DNA of 38,638 nucleotides from the NCBI GenBank assembly GCA_948788915.1, contig CAQFOZ010000023.1, forward strand, positions 1-38,638, written 5' to 3'. The notes below the pieces were generated by a model. The model ran no database searches. It was not told the DNA's origin and saw only the letters and a program-made list of their open reading frames with translations. Each line of letters starts with the position of its first letter. Within the stretch, counting starts at the first letter, position 1. Below are positions 7,825-17,157 of the stretch, in pieces. A program made the position numbers and the translations under genes. The stretch comes from an uncultured Muribaculaceae bacterium (lineage in GTDB: Bacteria; Bacteroidota; Bacteroidia; Bacteroidales; Muribaculaceae).

Positions 7825-9612
7825 TCAATCAAGTTTCAGAACGGCCAGGAAGGCCTTTTGCGGCACTTCGACAGAGCCGATCTGCTTCATTCTTTTCTTA
7901 CCTGCCTTCTGTTTCTCCAGAAGTTTTCGTTTACGTGAGATATCACCACCGTAACATTTGGCCGTCACATCCTTACGTACAGCCTTGATAGTCTCCCTCG
8001 CAATTATTTTCGCACCTATTGCAGCCTGAATTGCGATATCGAACTGCTGACGGGGTATGAGTTCCTTCAGTTTCTCACACATTCTTCTGCCAAATCTTAC
8101 AGCATTGGCTTCATGTGTCAAAGTCGAAAGTGCGTCAACACTCTCTCCGTTAAGCAGAATATCAAGCTTTACAAGTTTAGACTCCCTGAAGTCATGAATA
8201 TGATAATCGAATGAAGCATAACCTTTGGAAATACTTTTCAGTTTATCATAGAAATCAATAACGATTTCTCCAAGCGGCATATCGAAAGTCAGCTCCAATC
8301 TATTGCCTGATATGTATTCCTGCTTTACAAGTTCCCCTCGCTTTCCAAGACACAATGTCATTATAGGACCTATATAATCAGCCTGGGTAATTATTGTAGC
8401 CCGTATATACGGTTCCTCGATATGGTCTATCAATGTAGCTTCAGGTAAACCTGACGGATTGTGCACCTCCGTCTTATTCCCCTTTTTGTCATAAACCATA
8501 TATGATACATTCGGCACGGTTGTAATCACGTCCATACCAAATTCACGTCCAAGACGCTCCTGCACAATTTCCATGTGCAATAAACCGAGAAAACCGCAAC
8601 GGAAACCAAAACCGAGTGCAGCAGATGATTCCGGCTGAAAAGTAAGAGAAGCGTCGTTAAGCTGTAATTTTTCAAGCGAAGCCCGTAGATTCTCAAAATC
8701 TTCAGTTTCTATAGGATATACTCCTGCAAACACCATCGGCTTAACCTCCTCAAATCCCTCAATCGCTTTCTCGCAAGGACGCGCCACATGGGTGATGGTA
8801 TCTCCGACCTTAACCTCTTTTGAAGATTTTATTCCTGAGATAATATACCCCACATTTCCCGCCGACAACTCTTTGCGCGGAGACATTTCAAGTTTCAGTA
8901 CTCCAATCTCATCTGCATGATACTCCTTTCCTGTTGAAACAAATTTTACAAAATCTCCACTCTTTATAGTGCCGTTCACGATCTTGTAATAGGCTATGAT
9001 ACCTCGAAAAGAATTGAATACAGAGTCAAATATCAATGCCTGTAACGGTGCGTCAGGATCCCCCTTTGGGGCTGGCACTCTTTCTACAATGGCCTTAAGG
9101 ATATCATCGACACCCATACCGGTTTTGCCACTGGCACGAATTATCTCGTCGCGACTGCAACCGAGAAGGTCAACAATCTGGTCCTCCACTTCCTCCGGCT
9201 TTGCGCTGTCAAGATCACATTTATTTATTACAGGTATAATTTCCAGATCATTTTCAATCGCCATATAAAGATTGGATATTGTCTGAGCCTGGATACCTTG
9301 TGAAGCATCTACAATCAACAGTGCGCCCTCACAGGCAGCTATAGAACGGGAAACCTCATACGAAAAATCAACGTGTCCGGGAGTATCTATAAGATTGAGC
9401 ACATATTTCTCACCGCCAAGTTCATAATCCATCTGAATTGCATGACTCTTGATTGTGATACCTCTCTCTCTCTCAAGATCCATATCGTCAAGCACCTGAG
9501 CCTCCATATCCTTGGCTGCTACAGTATTTGTACGTTCCAGCAGTCTGTCGGCAAGTGTTGACTTCCCATGGTCAATATGGGCTATTATGCAAAAATTCCT
9601 AATATTTTTCAT
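7825..9612 (-). CDS. lepA: Elongation factor 4 (LepA), ribosome back-translocation GTPase
   Basis: LepA is a translational GTPase that acts on stalled or mis-translocated ribosomes. The start MKNIRNFCIIAHIDHGKST matches the E. coli N-terminus, fixing the start codon. GTPase motifs are all present: AHIDHGKST (P-loop), RERGIT (switch I), DTPGHVDF (switch II) and NKCDLD. The family-specific C-terminal half is present with GGDISRKRKLLEKQKAGKKRMKQIG near the end. The length of 595 residues is standard. The gene follows a glycosidase gene by 62 bp, but that gap contains a full consensus promoter whose -7 box ends only 4 nt before the ATG, so lepA probably has an independent transcript with almost no 5' leader. 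Confidence 0.98.
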   Translation of the reverse strand: MKNIRNFCIIAHIDHGKSTLADRLLERTNTVAAKDMEAQVLDDMDLERERGITIKSHAIQMDYELGGEKYVLNLIDTPGHVDFSYEVSRSIAACEGALLIVDASQGIQAQTISNLYMAIENDLEIIPVINKCDLDSAKPEEVEDQIVDLLGCSRDEIIRASGKTGMGVDDILKAIVERVPAPKGDPDAPLQALIFDSVFNSFRGIIAYYKIVNGTIKSGDFVKFVSTGKEYHADEIGVLKLEMSPRKELSAGNVGYIISGIKSSKEVKVGDTITHVARPCEKAIEGFEEVKPMVFAGVYPIETEDFENLRASLEKLQLNDASLTFQPESSAALGFGFRCGFLGLLHMEIVQERLGREFGMDVITTVPNVSYMVYDKKGNKTEVHNPSGLPEATLIDHIEEPYIRATIITQADYIGPIMTLCLGKRGELVKQEYISGNRLELTFDMPLGEIVIDFYDKLKSISKGYASFDYHIHDFRESKLVKLDILLNGESVDALSTLTHEANAVRFGRRMCEKLKELIPRQQFDIAIQAAIGAKIIARETIKAVRKDVTAKCYGGDISRKRKLLEKQKAGKKRMKQIGSVEVPQKAFLAVLKLD

Positions 9613-9616
9613 TACG

Positions 9617-9647
9617 CAAATTTAATGAATTTGCACCGATTCCCAAA
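9617..9647 (-). promoter_or_regulatory. Consensus promoter of lepA (TTTG-N19-TAAATTTG)
   Basis: On the minus strand TTTG (9647-9644) is followed after exactly 19 bp by TAAATTTG (9624-9617), a full match to the Bacteroidetes consensus. Only CGTA separates the -7 box from the lepA ATG (9612-9610), so transcription should start at or within a few nucleotides of the start codon. Confidence 0.78.
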
Positions 9648-9674
9648 ACATCAATATTTCAGGACAGTTCTGAA

Positions 9675-11933
9675 TTATGGTTTCTTTACCAATCTCACAC
9701 CGTCAAGCAACGCATGGTTGGTATACATATTCATATTCTCATCATCTTCGCCAAACACAAGGGAAATGACATGATCACCTGAAGTCAAAGGCACCTCGAC
9801 ACTGTTCGTCCAGCCCCATTCATTCCAGTTGTTACGTCCTCGCTGTGGAAACACAAGAGTTCCCGCAGGCTGCCCGTCAATATACATAGTGCGGACAGCA
9901 CATTTGTTCTCTGTATTTACCGGGCCATTGCCATTTGAGTAGCGGAACTGAATGAAATAAGAGCCATCTTCTCCGACTTTCACCGGCACATCGAGTTTCT
10001 CAACCTTATGATCTATCTCCGCGAATCCTTCACCCGAATAACCCTTTATACCGGACTCTGGAATATATGACAATTCCAGTGAGGAAAGCTGAGCCCCTTC
10101 TCCGGGAATCTCAAACCACTCGGTTTCGCGTGTACTCTTAGGCTCGGAAGCAAAACTCTCCACGCCATCGGAAGAAACGCCTATAACCTGATACTCTCCG
10201 GGTAAAGAGGCATCGAATGTCGTACTCCTGGTCTCGGCAACCACTTTGCCATCTTTGACAACCTTATATCCTGCAATATATTCTATCGGATTCCACACCA
10301 GCGTCCTTCCCTCAAGCCATGCTACAGGTGTCAACGGAGCCTTGGTGTTCTTAACCCTGTTTACAGCAGCGGAATGCGTAAACTCATCTGCCAGGACTAT
10401 GTCCACAATCAATTTTCCCTGAGCCTTAGACTCAGAAATGAAAGGAGACTGCTCCTTGCCGTTAACCTTGAATGATTTTATCTTGTTGCCATATCCGCTG
10501 ATATTTATGTCAAGCACCGCATCGCGATACTTAAATCCGGTCAATGACCGGTCAGCGGCAAGGGAACGAGGCACAAAAGGATGGAACGCAAGTCCGTCTG
10601 TCTTGTAGTCGATACCGAAAAGCACCTTATGCGTGAGTGCCAAATTACCACTGAGACACCAAAGCATGTTTGAAGAATTCAACTCTGTGGCTATGTCCCC
10701 ATTATCAAGATTGAAATTCTCCTTGTTGGTACAAAACAAAGCCGCCGGACGGAAAAGGGCACCGAATCCTTCCAGCACGCCCTCCTCATTACCGGCCTTG
10801 GCATTGGCCATAGTCCACCATGCCCCAACCCAAGGCCACAGCGAATTATTATGATATGCCGGCATATCAGCAATCTGAGGATAAAACACCGCCACTCCGA
10901 ACGGAGTTGTCGGATTATTCTCCGTTATCTCCAATGCCCTCTTGCTGTCGGCAATATTCCACATTATAGCAAGAGACTCTCCAAGTGTCTCAGCTCTCGG
11001 ATTCACAATCATGTTATCTCTGCCATAACGATACATGGCGTAATACCCCTTGTCGTCCATCCAAAGATATTTGTTTATCGCATCCGAAATTTTCTTCGAC
11101 TCCTCCAGAGCAACCCTTTCTACAGTCTTATCACCTAAAAGACCCGCTATCTCTGACAACACCCGCCATGCTTCGGCATGAACAACCGAAGTGGAGAGAG
11201 ATTCCGTATTGAATATGTCGGCTGTCTGCATCCATTTGGGATGGCTCTGCTCCCGCCAGTCAATAAAAGAAGTCTCACCTTTCACCAGCCCCGTTTTGCT
11301 GTCGTACACTTTATTTCTGTCCGTTTCAAGCGATTTTCTTATCACCGGATATATAAATTCGAGCCATTCCCTGTTTCCGGTAGCCTTATAAACCTCAAAA
11401 GCAGCTATCGCCCATATTTCTCTGTCAGTCGACACCGGCCAGGCGCCACCCGATCCTGTATCCTGGATAATACGACCCAGTTTATCCACTTTCTTACGCA
11501 GAGAGATCATCGACGCTTCGGGCTGCAGATATGCCATTGACAACAATATCGAATAACTGACATCGCGCGTCCAGACACCGGCCCATTCCTTCCCTGTTCT
11601 CAAAGTAGTATCCGGTTCTACAGCATTAACCATCTCGTCCAGGCCCATGTTGTATATGGCCTGATGCAGCCTGTTTGGAGTTCTTAACTGGGGAAATACA
11701 GTAATGTCATTCTTAAGTTTCCATTCTTTTTCTATACCCATATAGTATCCGGGCTGTGCTGAATAATCGGAAACAATCTGATATGGACCCGGGGCATATG
11801 CCTTGTACACGCCCTGAAAAATTGAATCCCCAACCCATTGATAAGCATCTGTAGATACTATGACATCATCTGCGTTTATACATATCGGGTGCGACATGAC
11901 TAATGCCGCACCCAATGTTAGAAATTTATTCAT
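9675..11933 (-). CDS. Secreted six-hairpin (alpha/alpha)6-barrel glycoside hydrolase
   Basis: The 752-residue protein begins with a signal peptide (about residues 1-21). A central region of about residues 80-480 is helical and carries motifs of six-hairpin glycosidases, such as GVWTRDVSYS (W121-D124), GGAWPVSTDREIWAIAAFEVY, FIDWREQ and NNSLWPWVGAWW. The C-terminal third (about 490-752) is beta-rich: a short capping sheet, a fibronectin-like segment (PLTPVAWLEG onward) and a CBM-like module ending DGVRLVKKP. I cannot place it in one GH family; relatives of alpha-L-rhamnosidases or glycogen-debranching-type hydrolases are possible, so linkage and substrate are open. It starts 28 bp after fumarase in the same direction with no visible promoter or terminator between, so the two may share a transcript although no metabolic link is obvious. 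Confidence 0.75.
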   Translation of the reverse strand: MNKFLTLGAALVMSHPICINADDVIVSTDAYQWVGDSIFQGVYKAYAPGPYQIVSDYSAQPGYYMGIEKEWKLKNDITVFPQLRTPNRLHQAIYNMGLDEMVNAVEPDTTLRTGKEWAGVWTRDVSYSILLSMAYLQPEASMISLRKKVDKLGRIIQDTGSGGAWPVSTDREIWAIAAFEVYKATGNREWLEFIYPVIRKSLETDRNKVYDSKTGLVKGETSFIDWREQSHPKWMQTADIFNTESLSTSVVHAEAWRVLSEIAGLLGDKTVERVALEESKKISDAINKYLWMDDKGYYAMYRYGRDNMIVNPRAETLGESLAIMWNIADSKRALEITENNPTTPFGVAVFYPQIADMPAYHNNSLWPWVGAWWTMANAKAGNEEGVLEGFGALFRPAALFCTNKENFNLDNGDIATELNSSNMLWCLSGNLALTHKVLFGIDYKTDGLAFHPFVPRSLAADRSLTGFKYRDAVLDINISGYGNKIKSFKVNGKEQSPFISESKAQGKLIVDIVLADEFTHSAAVNRVKNTKAPLTPVAWLEGRTLVWNPIEYIAGYKVVKDGKVVAETRSTTFDASLPGEYQVIGVSSDGVESFASEPKSTRETEWFEIPGEGAQLSSLELSYIPESGIKGYSGEGFAEIDHKVEKLDVPVKVGEDGSYFIQFRYSNGNGPVNTENKCAVRTMYIDGQPAGTLVFPQRGRNNWNEWGWTNSVEVPLTSGDHVISLVFGEDDENMNMYTNHALLDGVRLVKKP

Positions 11934-11961
11934 CTAATACAGATATATTATACTTAATAAG

Positions 11962-13611
11962 TTATTTTCCACATGTATCGAGCGGACAACGAGGTTTGAT
12001 TTGCTTAAAGAAATCATTACCCTTGTTATCAACAAGTATAAATGCCGGGAAGTTTTCAACCTCAATCTTCCATATGGCTTCCATACCAAGTTCTGGATAT
12101 TCAAGACATTCTACACTCTTTATAGAGTTCTTGGCAAGGATGGCAGCAGGACCACCGATAGAGCCGAGATAGAAACCTCCATGTTTCTTACAAGCGTCTG
12201 TAACCTGCTGTGAACGGTTACCCTTGGCAATCATAACCATTGAACCTCCTGCAGCCTGGAACTGATCCACATATGAGTCCATACGTCCGGCTGTTGTCGG
12301 ACCAAACGATCCGGATGGCATTCCCTCCGGTTTCTTTGCCGGACCGGCATAGTAAATAGGATGATCTTTTAGATATTGAGGCATAGGTTCTCCGGCATCA
12401 AGACGCTCTTTGATCTTGGCGTGTGCGATATCTCGACCTACAATTATTGTGCCTTTAAGTGAAAGACGTGTAGAAACCGGATATTTATTCAATTCCTCAA
12501 GAATCTCGTTCATCGGACGGTTAAGATCTATATTGACAACCTCACCTTCTCCCGCATTGCGCAAAGCTTCCGGAATAAGTTCACCAGGGAACTCGTCAAG
12601 TTTTTCTATCCAGAGACCATCTTTATTGATCTTTGCCTTTACATTACGGTCTGCTGAACAGGAAACACCCATACCCACTGGACAAGACGCTCCGTGGCGC
12701 GGCATACGGATTACACGGATATCATGGGCGAAATATTTACCGCCGAACTGTGCGCCAAGTCCAAGATTATGTGCGGCCTCCAGCAATTCCTTCTCAAGCT
12801 CAACGTCGCGGAAAGCATGTCCATATTCATTGCCCTTTGTCGGAAGATTATCATAATACTTGACAGACGCTTTCTTAACAGCCGCAAGATTGGCTTCGGC
12901 AGATGTGCCTCCGATAACAAATGCGATGTGATACGGAGGACAAGCGGCAGTACCAAGGGTCTTCATCTTCTCAATCAGGAAAGGCACCAATGTTTTTTTA
13001 TTGAGAATAGCCTTTGTTTCCTGATACAGATATGTCTTGTTGGCGGAACCACCACCCTTTGCCACAAAAAGGAACTCATACTCATTGCCTTCTGTGGCAT
13101 GAATCTCTATCTGGGCGGGGAGATTACAACCGGTGTTGACCTCATCGTACATTGTGAGAGGTGCATTCTGAGAATAACGGAGATTGTTTTCCGTATATGT
13201 TTTATATACACCTTCAGAGATTTTTTCCTCATCATTGCAACCGGTCCATACATGCTGACCCTTATAAGCGGCACAGATAGATGTACCAGTATCCTGACAG
13301 AAAGGAAGCACTCCTTTAGCTGCGACCTCGGCATTACGGAGCATTGTCAATGCAACATACTTATCATTTTCAGAGGCTTCCGGGTCATGCAGAATTTTTG
13401 CAACCATCTCGTTGTGCTCTCTGCGCAACATGAAAGAGCAATTATGTGACGCTACATTAGCCAGCACTGTCAGTGCCTCCGGATCAACAACGAGCATCTC
13501 GTGTCCGTTCCAATTTTCAGTTTTGACGTAATCTTTTGTTATCAACTGATACTCTGTCGTATCTGGACCAAGAGGAAACATCTCCTGGTAATGAAAAGGT
13601 TTTGTTGCCAT
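11962..13611 (-). CDS. fumA/fumB: Class I (iron-sulfur) fumarate hydratase
   Basis: The enzyme interconverts fumarate and malate in the cytoplasm using an oxygen-sensitive [4Fe-4S] cluster. The 549-residue single chain matches E. coli FumA/FumB in length and has the cysteine blocks expected to bind the cluster: LPFCQDTGTS, AACPPYHIAFVIGG and ASCPVGMGVSC. The C-terminal domain has the usual PEGMPSGSFGPTTAGRMDSYVDQFQ block. In fumarate-respiring Bacteroidales this step works in the malate-to-fumarate direction, supplying fumarate reductase. With the Dcu carrier and asparaginase earlier in the window it fits an anaerobic C4-acid pathway. A near-consensus promoter lies about 50 bp upstream. Confidence 0.96.
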   Translation of the reverse strand: MATKPFHYQEMFPLGPDTTEYQLITKDYVKTENWNGHEMLVVDPEALTVLANVASHNCSFMLRREHNEMVAKILHDPEASENDKYVALTMLRNAEVAAKGVLPFCQDTGTSICAAYKGQHVWTGCNDEEKISEGVYKTYTENNLRYSQNAPLTMYDEVNTGCNLPAQIEIHATEGNEYEFLFVAKGGGSANKTYLYQETKAILNKKTLVPFLIEKMKTLGTAACPPYHIAFVIGGTSAEANLAAVKKASVKYYDNLPTKGNEYGHAFRDVELEKELLEAAHNLGLGAQFGGKYFAHDIRVIRMPRHGASCPVGMGVSCSADRNVKAKINKDGLWIEKLDEFPGELIPEALRNAGEGEVVNIDLNRPMNEILEELNKYPVSTRLSLKGTIIVGRDIAHAKIKERLDAGEPMPQYLKDHPIYYAGPAKKPEGMPSGSFGPTTAGRMDSYVDQFQAAGGSMVMIAKGNRSQQVTDACKKHGGFYLGSIGGPAAILAKNSIKSVECLEYPELGMEAIWKIEVENFPAFILVDNKGNDFFKQIKPRCPLDTCGK

Positions 13612-13660
13612 TTTATATTGACTTTTAATATTAGATACCTGAATATGTTTATAGTATGTG

Positions 13661-13691
13661 CGAAATTAATATTATTTAATGAATTTAACAA
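13661..13691 (-). promoter_or_regulatory. Candidate fumarase promoter (TTG-N20-TAATTTCG)
   Basis: On the minus strand TTG (13691-13689) is followed after 20 bp by TAATTTCG (13668-13661), one mismatch from TAnnTTTG. The predicted leader is about 45 nt. Confidence 0.55.
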
Positions 13692-13702
13692 CCCCAATTA
13701 TA

Positions 13703-13719
13703 GAAACTGTTTAAATTTA
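13703..13719. repeat. 17-bp repeat, copy 1
   Basis: GAAACTGTTTAAATTTA is found here and again exactly, in the same orientation, at 36729-36745. Both copies lie between divergently transcribed genes. Confidence 0.7.
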
Positions 13720-13795
13720 ATCACTACGATTTTATAGCGGTTCAATTCCATGTGTAGTATCATAAATGATTCGCAAAACGTTAACATTTTTAAAG

Positions 13796-13826
13796 TTGTG
13801 AACATCCCGATTTTTGATTAATTTTG
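13796..13826 (+). promoter_or_regulatory. Consensus promoter of the amidase-TamL cluster (TTG-N20-TAATTTTG)
   Basis: TTG (13796-13798), 20 bp, then TAATTTTG (13819-13826) matches the Bacteroidetes consensus. A start of transcription near 13830 excludes the in-frame ATG at 13814 and supports translation from 13874. Confidence 0.72.
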
Positions 13827-13873
13827 TAAGATTCTATGCCTTGGCAAAGGCGTACAAACAGCAACCTGACATA

Positions 13874-16800
13874 ATGAAGATTCGCAAATATATTTACATT
13901 ATACTTTCCTTATTAATCGCTGTCTCCGCTGTGGAGGGAGTGGAAGCATTCGGTGCCAAGAAACGATCCAAGTACCGAACAACAAAAACATATAGTAAAA
14001 AAAATAAACGCAGTTACAAATCAAGAAGCAAAAAAAGCCGAAGAACCGTTACAAAAGCCGTAACACCGGCTCCCCCTCCCGAGATTGTTCTCGAGGATTC
14101 ACTCACCCTTATGATAAATCAGGCCGTACTCGACTGGATTCCGTCGAAATTGAATCCGGGAGGACTGCGAATAAACAGTGTCCGTCCGGACACTGTTTCC
14201 AAGACAGCAAAAATCGGACTCAATGATCATTACACCTATCTTCCGGTTACCAAAGAATTTATTGACTCCCTGTCCAATCTTATTCACAGCTCAATGCCTG
14301 ATTCTTTGAGAGACTACAGGATAACTCTCAACGTAGGTTCGCGCCCTCTGGCTTACTTCATCACCAAGGTTGACAAACTGCCTGAAAAATTCCGTAAGAA
14401 TCCTCCTTTCGTTACGGAAGCATCACCATGGGCAAAAATAGACCGTGGCATGCAGAATGACATCGTGGCCATGTGGCATTCACATGGCAGATATTTCAAG
14501 ACCGGCTCCGGATGCTGGACATGGCAACGGCCATTGCTGTTTCAGTCTATTGAAGACACATATACCATGTCGTTCATATTACCATATGCTGTGCCGATGC
14601 TGGAAAACGCAGGAGCCTATGTTATGCTTCCAAGAGAACGCGACACAAACAGACATGAAGTCATTGTCGACAACGACATCAACCCCGACGGCACAGTTTA
14701 TTCACAGCCATATTACAAGGAACTGACCGGGCAGCAACCCTGGAGCACGGGAGAACTTGAAGGATTCATTTATGATCTTCCCGATTTCAGGGATACAGAG
14801 AATCCGTTTGAAAACGGAACTTATCGACAGACAAACACACAACGGGACGGAAAGCTTTCAATTGCCGCCTGGTATGCAGACATTCCGGAAGACGGAGAGT
14901 ATGCCGTGTATATCAGTTACAAATCACTCCCCAACTCGACAGAAGACGCTCATTACACAGTCAATTACTCGGGAGGAACCAAAGAGTTTATTGTAAACCA
15001 GACAATGGGCGGCGGCACATGGATATATCTTGGCACATTCCCCCTGAAACGTGGTTACTCCGACACGGAGCCGGTTGTTACTCTTACCAATCTTACTGAA
15101 AAATCAGACGGACTGGTTGTCACAGCCGATGCTGTAAAAATAGGCGGAGGCATGGGTAATATTGCAAGAAGCAATCTGCGTTCGGATATATATTACGATC
15201 CATCTGATCCTGAAGATCAGGCCGCTGATGAAAGTGAAAGCGATGACGAGGAAGAAGATGAAACAGAGGAAAACGGTGACGAAACCAACAATGATCCCGC
15301 CGACACTTCCGTTCCGGCACAGGAAACCCCTGAGACCTCACCGCATGTGACAACAAGCAGACAGACTCCTGTGTTCCGGACTTCAGGTATGCCGCGTTTT
15401 CTGGAGGGAGCGAGATACTGGCTGCATTGGGCAGGTATGCCGGAATCCATATACTCCCCGTTTCACGGAAGCGACGATTACAAAGACGACTACACATGTA
15501 GAGGACACTGGGTCAATTATCTTGCCGGAGGATCACGGGTTCTGCCAAACAGAGAAGGACTCGGCATTCCTGTCGATGTATCATTTGCCTTACATTCCGA
15601 TGCAGGGAAACGCGCTGATGACTCTTTTGTCGGAACGCTCGGAATATATTTCACCCAGAATGGAGAATCGTATCTTGACGGAACTCCAAGAATAAATTCC
15701 AGAATGCTCACAGACATTGTGATGCGACAGATCTGTAATGATATACGCCGTGAGTATGAACCATCCTGGACCCGCAGATCAATGTGGGATAAATCATATC
15801 TCGAGGCACGCGTAGCAGAAGTCCCGACAACTCTAATAGAGCTGATGAGTCACCAGAATTTTGCAGATATGTATTATGGACTCGATCCAGAGATACAATT
15901 TACGGTAGGACGTGCCATATACAAGGGTATTGCACGGTTTATGGCCGAAAGGAAAGACCGGAAACTTGTAATCCAGCCTCTGCCTGTACAGGATTTTGCG
16001 ATTCACAGAATAAGGAAAAACCATTACAGACTTTCATGGCGTCCCGTTCCCGACCCTCTGGAAGACACAGCCATGCCTGACAAATACGTGATCATGGAAA
16101 GATCTGAGGGAGAACTCGGTTTCCATAAGATTGGAGAGACATCAGACACACATTTTGAATTTCGCACAGGCGACAACAAGATCCACAGTTTTCGTATCAT
16201 TGCCATGAACCGCGGTGGAAAATCGTTCCCGTCTGAAACGCTGGCTCTTCGAGAATCTCCGTTCGAAAAGAAACCGATACTAATTGTAAACGGCTTTACG
16301 CGTATCGGAGCCCCCGCTCATTTCACAGACGGAAACCGTGCCGGCTTTGACGCAATACACGATTTCGGAGTTCCCTATATAAGAAATTTTTCCTTCACAG
16401 GATATCAGACAGAATTCAACAGAAACGCCGGAGAATCATTCGGACGAAGCAGCTCCAATTACATCGGCAGCATTATTGCCGGGAACACATTCGACTATCC
16501 TTCTGTTCACGGAGAAGCATTTGCAGATGCAGGACTCGGTTTTGTTTCATGCAGTGCATCGGCAGTTGAAAAGGGAGATCTGGATATTAATAATTTCCAG
16601 ATTGTGGATCTAATCTTGGGGAAACAGAAGGCATCTACAATAGGGAATGGACACAGCGGCATAAAACACCGTACATTCACGCCTGAAATGCAGAAAAAGC
16701 TACGTCATTATTCCGATCAAGGGGGCAAGATGATAATAAGCGGGCAATATGTAGCTTCCGACTTGCGGTCATTAAAATACGGAGATTCTGATCGGGAATT

Positions 16801-17131
16801 TGCATCTGTAGTTCTCGGAGTGGAGGCCGCCTCCGATTCCATACCGGTAAGATCCGGCAAGATCAGAGACAAAGAAGGAAACAACATAACATATTCCAAC
16901 ACCCTTAACGATAAAATATATATCGTGGAATCACCCGACAGGCTTATTCCGGCCACCGGTGCCAAAGCAGAGAAATTTCTTACATTCTCTGATTCTGATG
17001 CCGCAGCGGGTATGATTGTAGACCGAGGCCGTAGTTTGAATGCCATTATGTCCATCCCGATTGAAGCCATAAACAGCCGGAACGAACGTAGCAGAATAAT
17101 AAAAGAGATTCTTAAAAATCTAAAACAGTAA
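13874..17131 (+). CDS. Split N-acetylmuramoyl-L-alanine amidase-like protein with golvesin-like insert
   Basis: The start at 13874 gives 1085 residues with a clean signal peptide (MKIRKYIYIILSLLIAVSA); the upstream in-frame ATG lies inside the promoter. A Lys/Arg/Ser-rich stretch (about residues 27-60) follows. An Amidase_3-like catalytic fold seems split in two: WHSHG (His202/His204) and SIEDTY (Glu227) in the first half, LHSDAG (His574) and LIELMSHQN (Glu656) in the second. These fit the H-E-H zinc ligands and catalytic Glu of peptidoglycan amidases. Between them lie a beta-sandwich resembling golvesin C-terminal domains (about 300-430) and an acidic linker (about 437-475). A fibronectin-like domain (about 700-790) and an alpha/beta domain with PILIVNG and GGKMIISGQYV follow. 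Such proteins are often labelled xanthan lyase; the residues argue for a periplasmic peptidoglycan or amide hydrolase. It heads the cluster, 26 bp before the glycosyltransferase. Confidence 0.72.
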   Translation: MKIRKYIYIILSLLIAVSAVEGVEAFGAKKRSKYRTTKTYSKKNKRSYKSRSKKSRRTVTKAVTPAPPPEIVLEDSLTLMINQAVLDWIPSKLNPGGLRINSVRPDTVSKTAKIGLNDHYTYLPVTKEFIDSLSNLIHSSMPDSLRDYRITLNVGSRPLAYFITKVDKLPEKFRKNPPFVTEASPWAKIDRGMQNDIVAMWHSHGRYFKTGSGCWTWQRPLLFQSIEDTYTMSFILPYAVPMLENAGAYVMLPRERDTNRHEVIVDNDINPDGTVYSQPYYKELTGQQPWSTGELEGFIYDLPDFRDTENPFENGTYRQTNTQRDGKLSIAAWYADIPEDGEYAVYISYKSLPNSTEDAHYTVNYSGGTKEFIVNQTMGGGTWIYLGTFPLKRGYSDTEPVVTLTNLTEKSDGLVVTADAVKIGGGMGNIARSNLRSDIYYDPSDPEDQAADESESDDEEEDETEENGDETNNDPADTSVPAQETPETSPHVTTSRQTPVFRTSGMPRFLEGARYWLHWAGMPESIYSPFHGSDDYKDDYTCRGHWVNYLAGGSRVLPNREGLGIPVDVSFALHSDAGKRADDSFVGTLGIYFTQNGESYLDGTPRINSRMLTDIVMRQICNDIRREYEPSWTRRSMWDKSYLEARVAEVPTTLIELMSHQNFADMYYGLDPEIQFTVGRAIYKGIARFMAERKDRKLVIQPLPVQDFAIHRIRKNHYRLSWRPVPDPLEDTAMPDKYVIMERSEGELGFHKIGETSDTHFEFRTGDNKIHSFRIIAMNRGGKSFPSETLALRESPFEKKPILIVNGFTRIGAPAHFTDGNRAGFDAIHDFGVPYIRNFSFTGYQTEFNRNAGESFGRSSSNYIGSIIAGNTFDYPSVHGEAFADAGLGFVSCSASAVEKGDLDINNFQIVDLILGKQKASTIGNGHSGIKHRTFTPEMQKKLRHYSDQGGKMIISGQYVASDLRSLKYGDSDREFASVVLGVEAASDSIPVRSGKIRDKEGNNITYSNTLNDKIYIVESPDRLIPATGAKAEKFLTFSDSDAAAGMIVDRGRSLNAIMSIPIEAINSRNERSRIIKEILKNLKQ

Positions 17132-17157
17132 GCATCCTATAAAATCACTCTATAACA

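Noticed and set aside
12694..13449. 251-codon open frame on the plus strand inside the fumarase gene
   Set aside because: It is antisense to a clear class I fumarase, has no family motif, is Cys/Ile-rich as typical of a codon-bias shadow, and has no promoter-like box.
13814..13873. Upstream in-frame start for the amidase-like gene
   Set aside because: The ATG at 13814 lies within the predicted promoter and the added residues precede a good signal peptide.
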